From NCBI RefSeq assembly GCF_036898095.1, contig NC_090751.1, positions 85,788,942 to 85,852,941 on the forward strand: a stretch of DNA of 64,000 nt. Reading direction: 5' to 3'. Position numbers and translations under genes: made by a program. The notes under the pieces are model-generated. The model had not been told where the DNA came from and did not search any database. It was given only the letters and a program-made list of their open reading frames with translations. Position 1 is the first letter of the stretch, and the number at the start of each line of letters is the position of its first letter. Source of the stretch: Palaemon carinicauda. Its lineage: Eukaryota; Arthropoda; Malacostraca; Decapoda; Palaemonidae. Shown here in pieces: positions 63,140 to 64,000 of this stretch.

Positions 63140-63843
63140 ACCGTTGCTATATTACAGAAACGAACTAGATCGGTAACTGTAAAAAATAAAACAAATAATA
63201 TTAGTACACATTCATTCCCCCGGGAAGGCTCCGAAGAGGAATCCCGAGGAAAAGGAACAAGAATTACACAATAGGCACGTGCCCTCACAACCACTTACAC
63301 TCGCGGAAGGAGAGCTGTAACCAAAACAGAATTATAACAATTATAATTATGTAACTATGTAATTATGTAATTTAAAAATGAATGAACACTAAAGAAAAAA
63401 ACGAAAACCCCGAAAGGAATCGTTCTACAAGCTGAAAAATTAACAACTACAATTAGATTCATAAACTAATTGAGACAAAATGTACGGCGTAGCAACCCCA
63501 CCCACACGGGAAGGAAGCTACAAGGGCGTAGTAAAACATAGTAAAAGGGTGAACGACCTCAAGAGAGAGAGAGAGAGAAAGACCGAAGTCAAACTCGATC
63601 GCAACCCATAAAATTAGGCCGTGGTGGCCTAACTGCCGAGGCCTCCACGTAGATATCGTACACTACACACACACATCTGAAAAGGAAACTTACTTATTTC
63701 TATACTCAAATATATATACAAACATGAAAACATGTTTACATATATATTGAGTAAAAGAAAAGTAAGCGATTAAGTAAAGACAAAACAGACAATGGCTGCC
63801 AAGCGAGGACCAAGACAGAGACGTCTGTCACAGTCCGAGCCAA
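63140..63843 (-). other. AT-rich leader of B3
   Basis: About 0.7 kb of AT-rich DNA between the gag remnants and the right terminal repeat. B1 has only about 130 bp here and starts gag at once. It contains short GA and AC arrays near 63,562 and 63,667 and a pyrimidine tract with CAG (minus strand, near 63,680). No gene seen. Confidence 0.6.
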
Positions 63844-64000
63844 AAGTGAAAGTGAGTATTCACCTGTGTGTGAGGGGGAGGAGGGGTAGCTAGCTACCAC
63901 TCCCCTACCCCCCCGCTAACTAGCGCGGGGGTAATACACCCTCGTTAAATTCTAATGGCTCGCCATTTCAGCTACGCTAAAAGTAATACCCTTTGTAAAT
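63844..64000. repeat. B3 right inverted terminal repeat
   Basis: Inverted partner of 55,954-56,110, cut by the window end about three bases before its outer edge. Confidence 0.95.

Larger units (their letters stand above)
55899..64000 (-). mobile_element. DIRS retrotransposon B3 (family B), decayed coding but matching ends
   Basis: Left tip at 55,899. The element continues past the window end; the expected last 30 or so bases after 64,000 are missing. The 157 bp at 55,954-56,110 are the exact inverted complement of 63,844-64,000. The circle-junction copy is at 56,157-56,257. The recombinase, RT and gag regions are full of frameshifts, while the gag repeat region at 60,228-60,960 is nearly identical to B1 13,490-14,180. 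It is inserted in the Tigger at 52,115-55,898. Probably moved recently with enzymes from another copy. Confidence 0.92.

Overview
This is eukaryotic DNA, most likely from a decapod crustacean. The evidence is the set of DIRS-type tyrosine-recombinase retrotransposons, a tRNA-derived SINE and a jockey/CR1-like LINE tail ending in TAA repeats that I associate with decapods, plus one intron-rich host gene. The assignment rests on family recognition, not on a search.

Host gene: six exons on the minus strand between 43,793 and 16,741 encode the large subunit of TFIIA (TfIIA-L / GTF2A1). All six have AG/GT splice borders and compatible phases. They carry the N-terminal four-helix region, a glutamine-rich linker, an acidic region with Taspase1-type QVDG motifs, and the start of the C-terminal beta-barrel. 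The start-codon exon and the final exon are not in the window. The introns are packed with transposons. The most interesting host observation is a 195-bp in-frame exon (19,132-19,326) whose two junctions each rebuild a QVDG cleavage motif, and whose splice acceptor lies only about 19 nt from the end of a DIRS element.

Mobile elements, left to right. DIRS A1 (1-6,400, outer left end cut by the window). DIRS B1 (8,443-16,533, near-intact). DIRS C (19,346-25,405, old). A SINE, a LINE 3' end and a LINE tail in the 26.5-31.3 kb intron. A LINE copy on the plus strand (32,600-41,300) split by DIRS A3 (32,757-39,609). A tRNA-derived SINE (43,095-43,430). DIRS B2 (from 44,179, probably to about 52,112), broken by a PHD-finger LINE fragment and then by a Tigger/pogo DNA transposon (starts at 52,115). 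DIRS B3 (from 55,899 past the window end) sits inside that Tigger. All six DIRS elements read on the minus strand, the same sense as TfIIA-L.

Each DIRS has the class architecture: inverted terminal repeats of about 157-159 bp, and an internal complementary region that equals the head-to-tail circle junction. The gene order on the minus strand is gag, then reverse transcriptase/RNase H with a C-terminal methyltransferase-like region, then tyrosine recombinase. A1 and B1 keep long open frames. A3 and B3 have broken proteins but perfectly matching terminal repeats, which suggests recent movement using enzymes from other copies. Between the elements I see only intronic DNA, simple repeats and old dispersed repeats.
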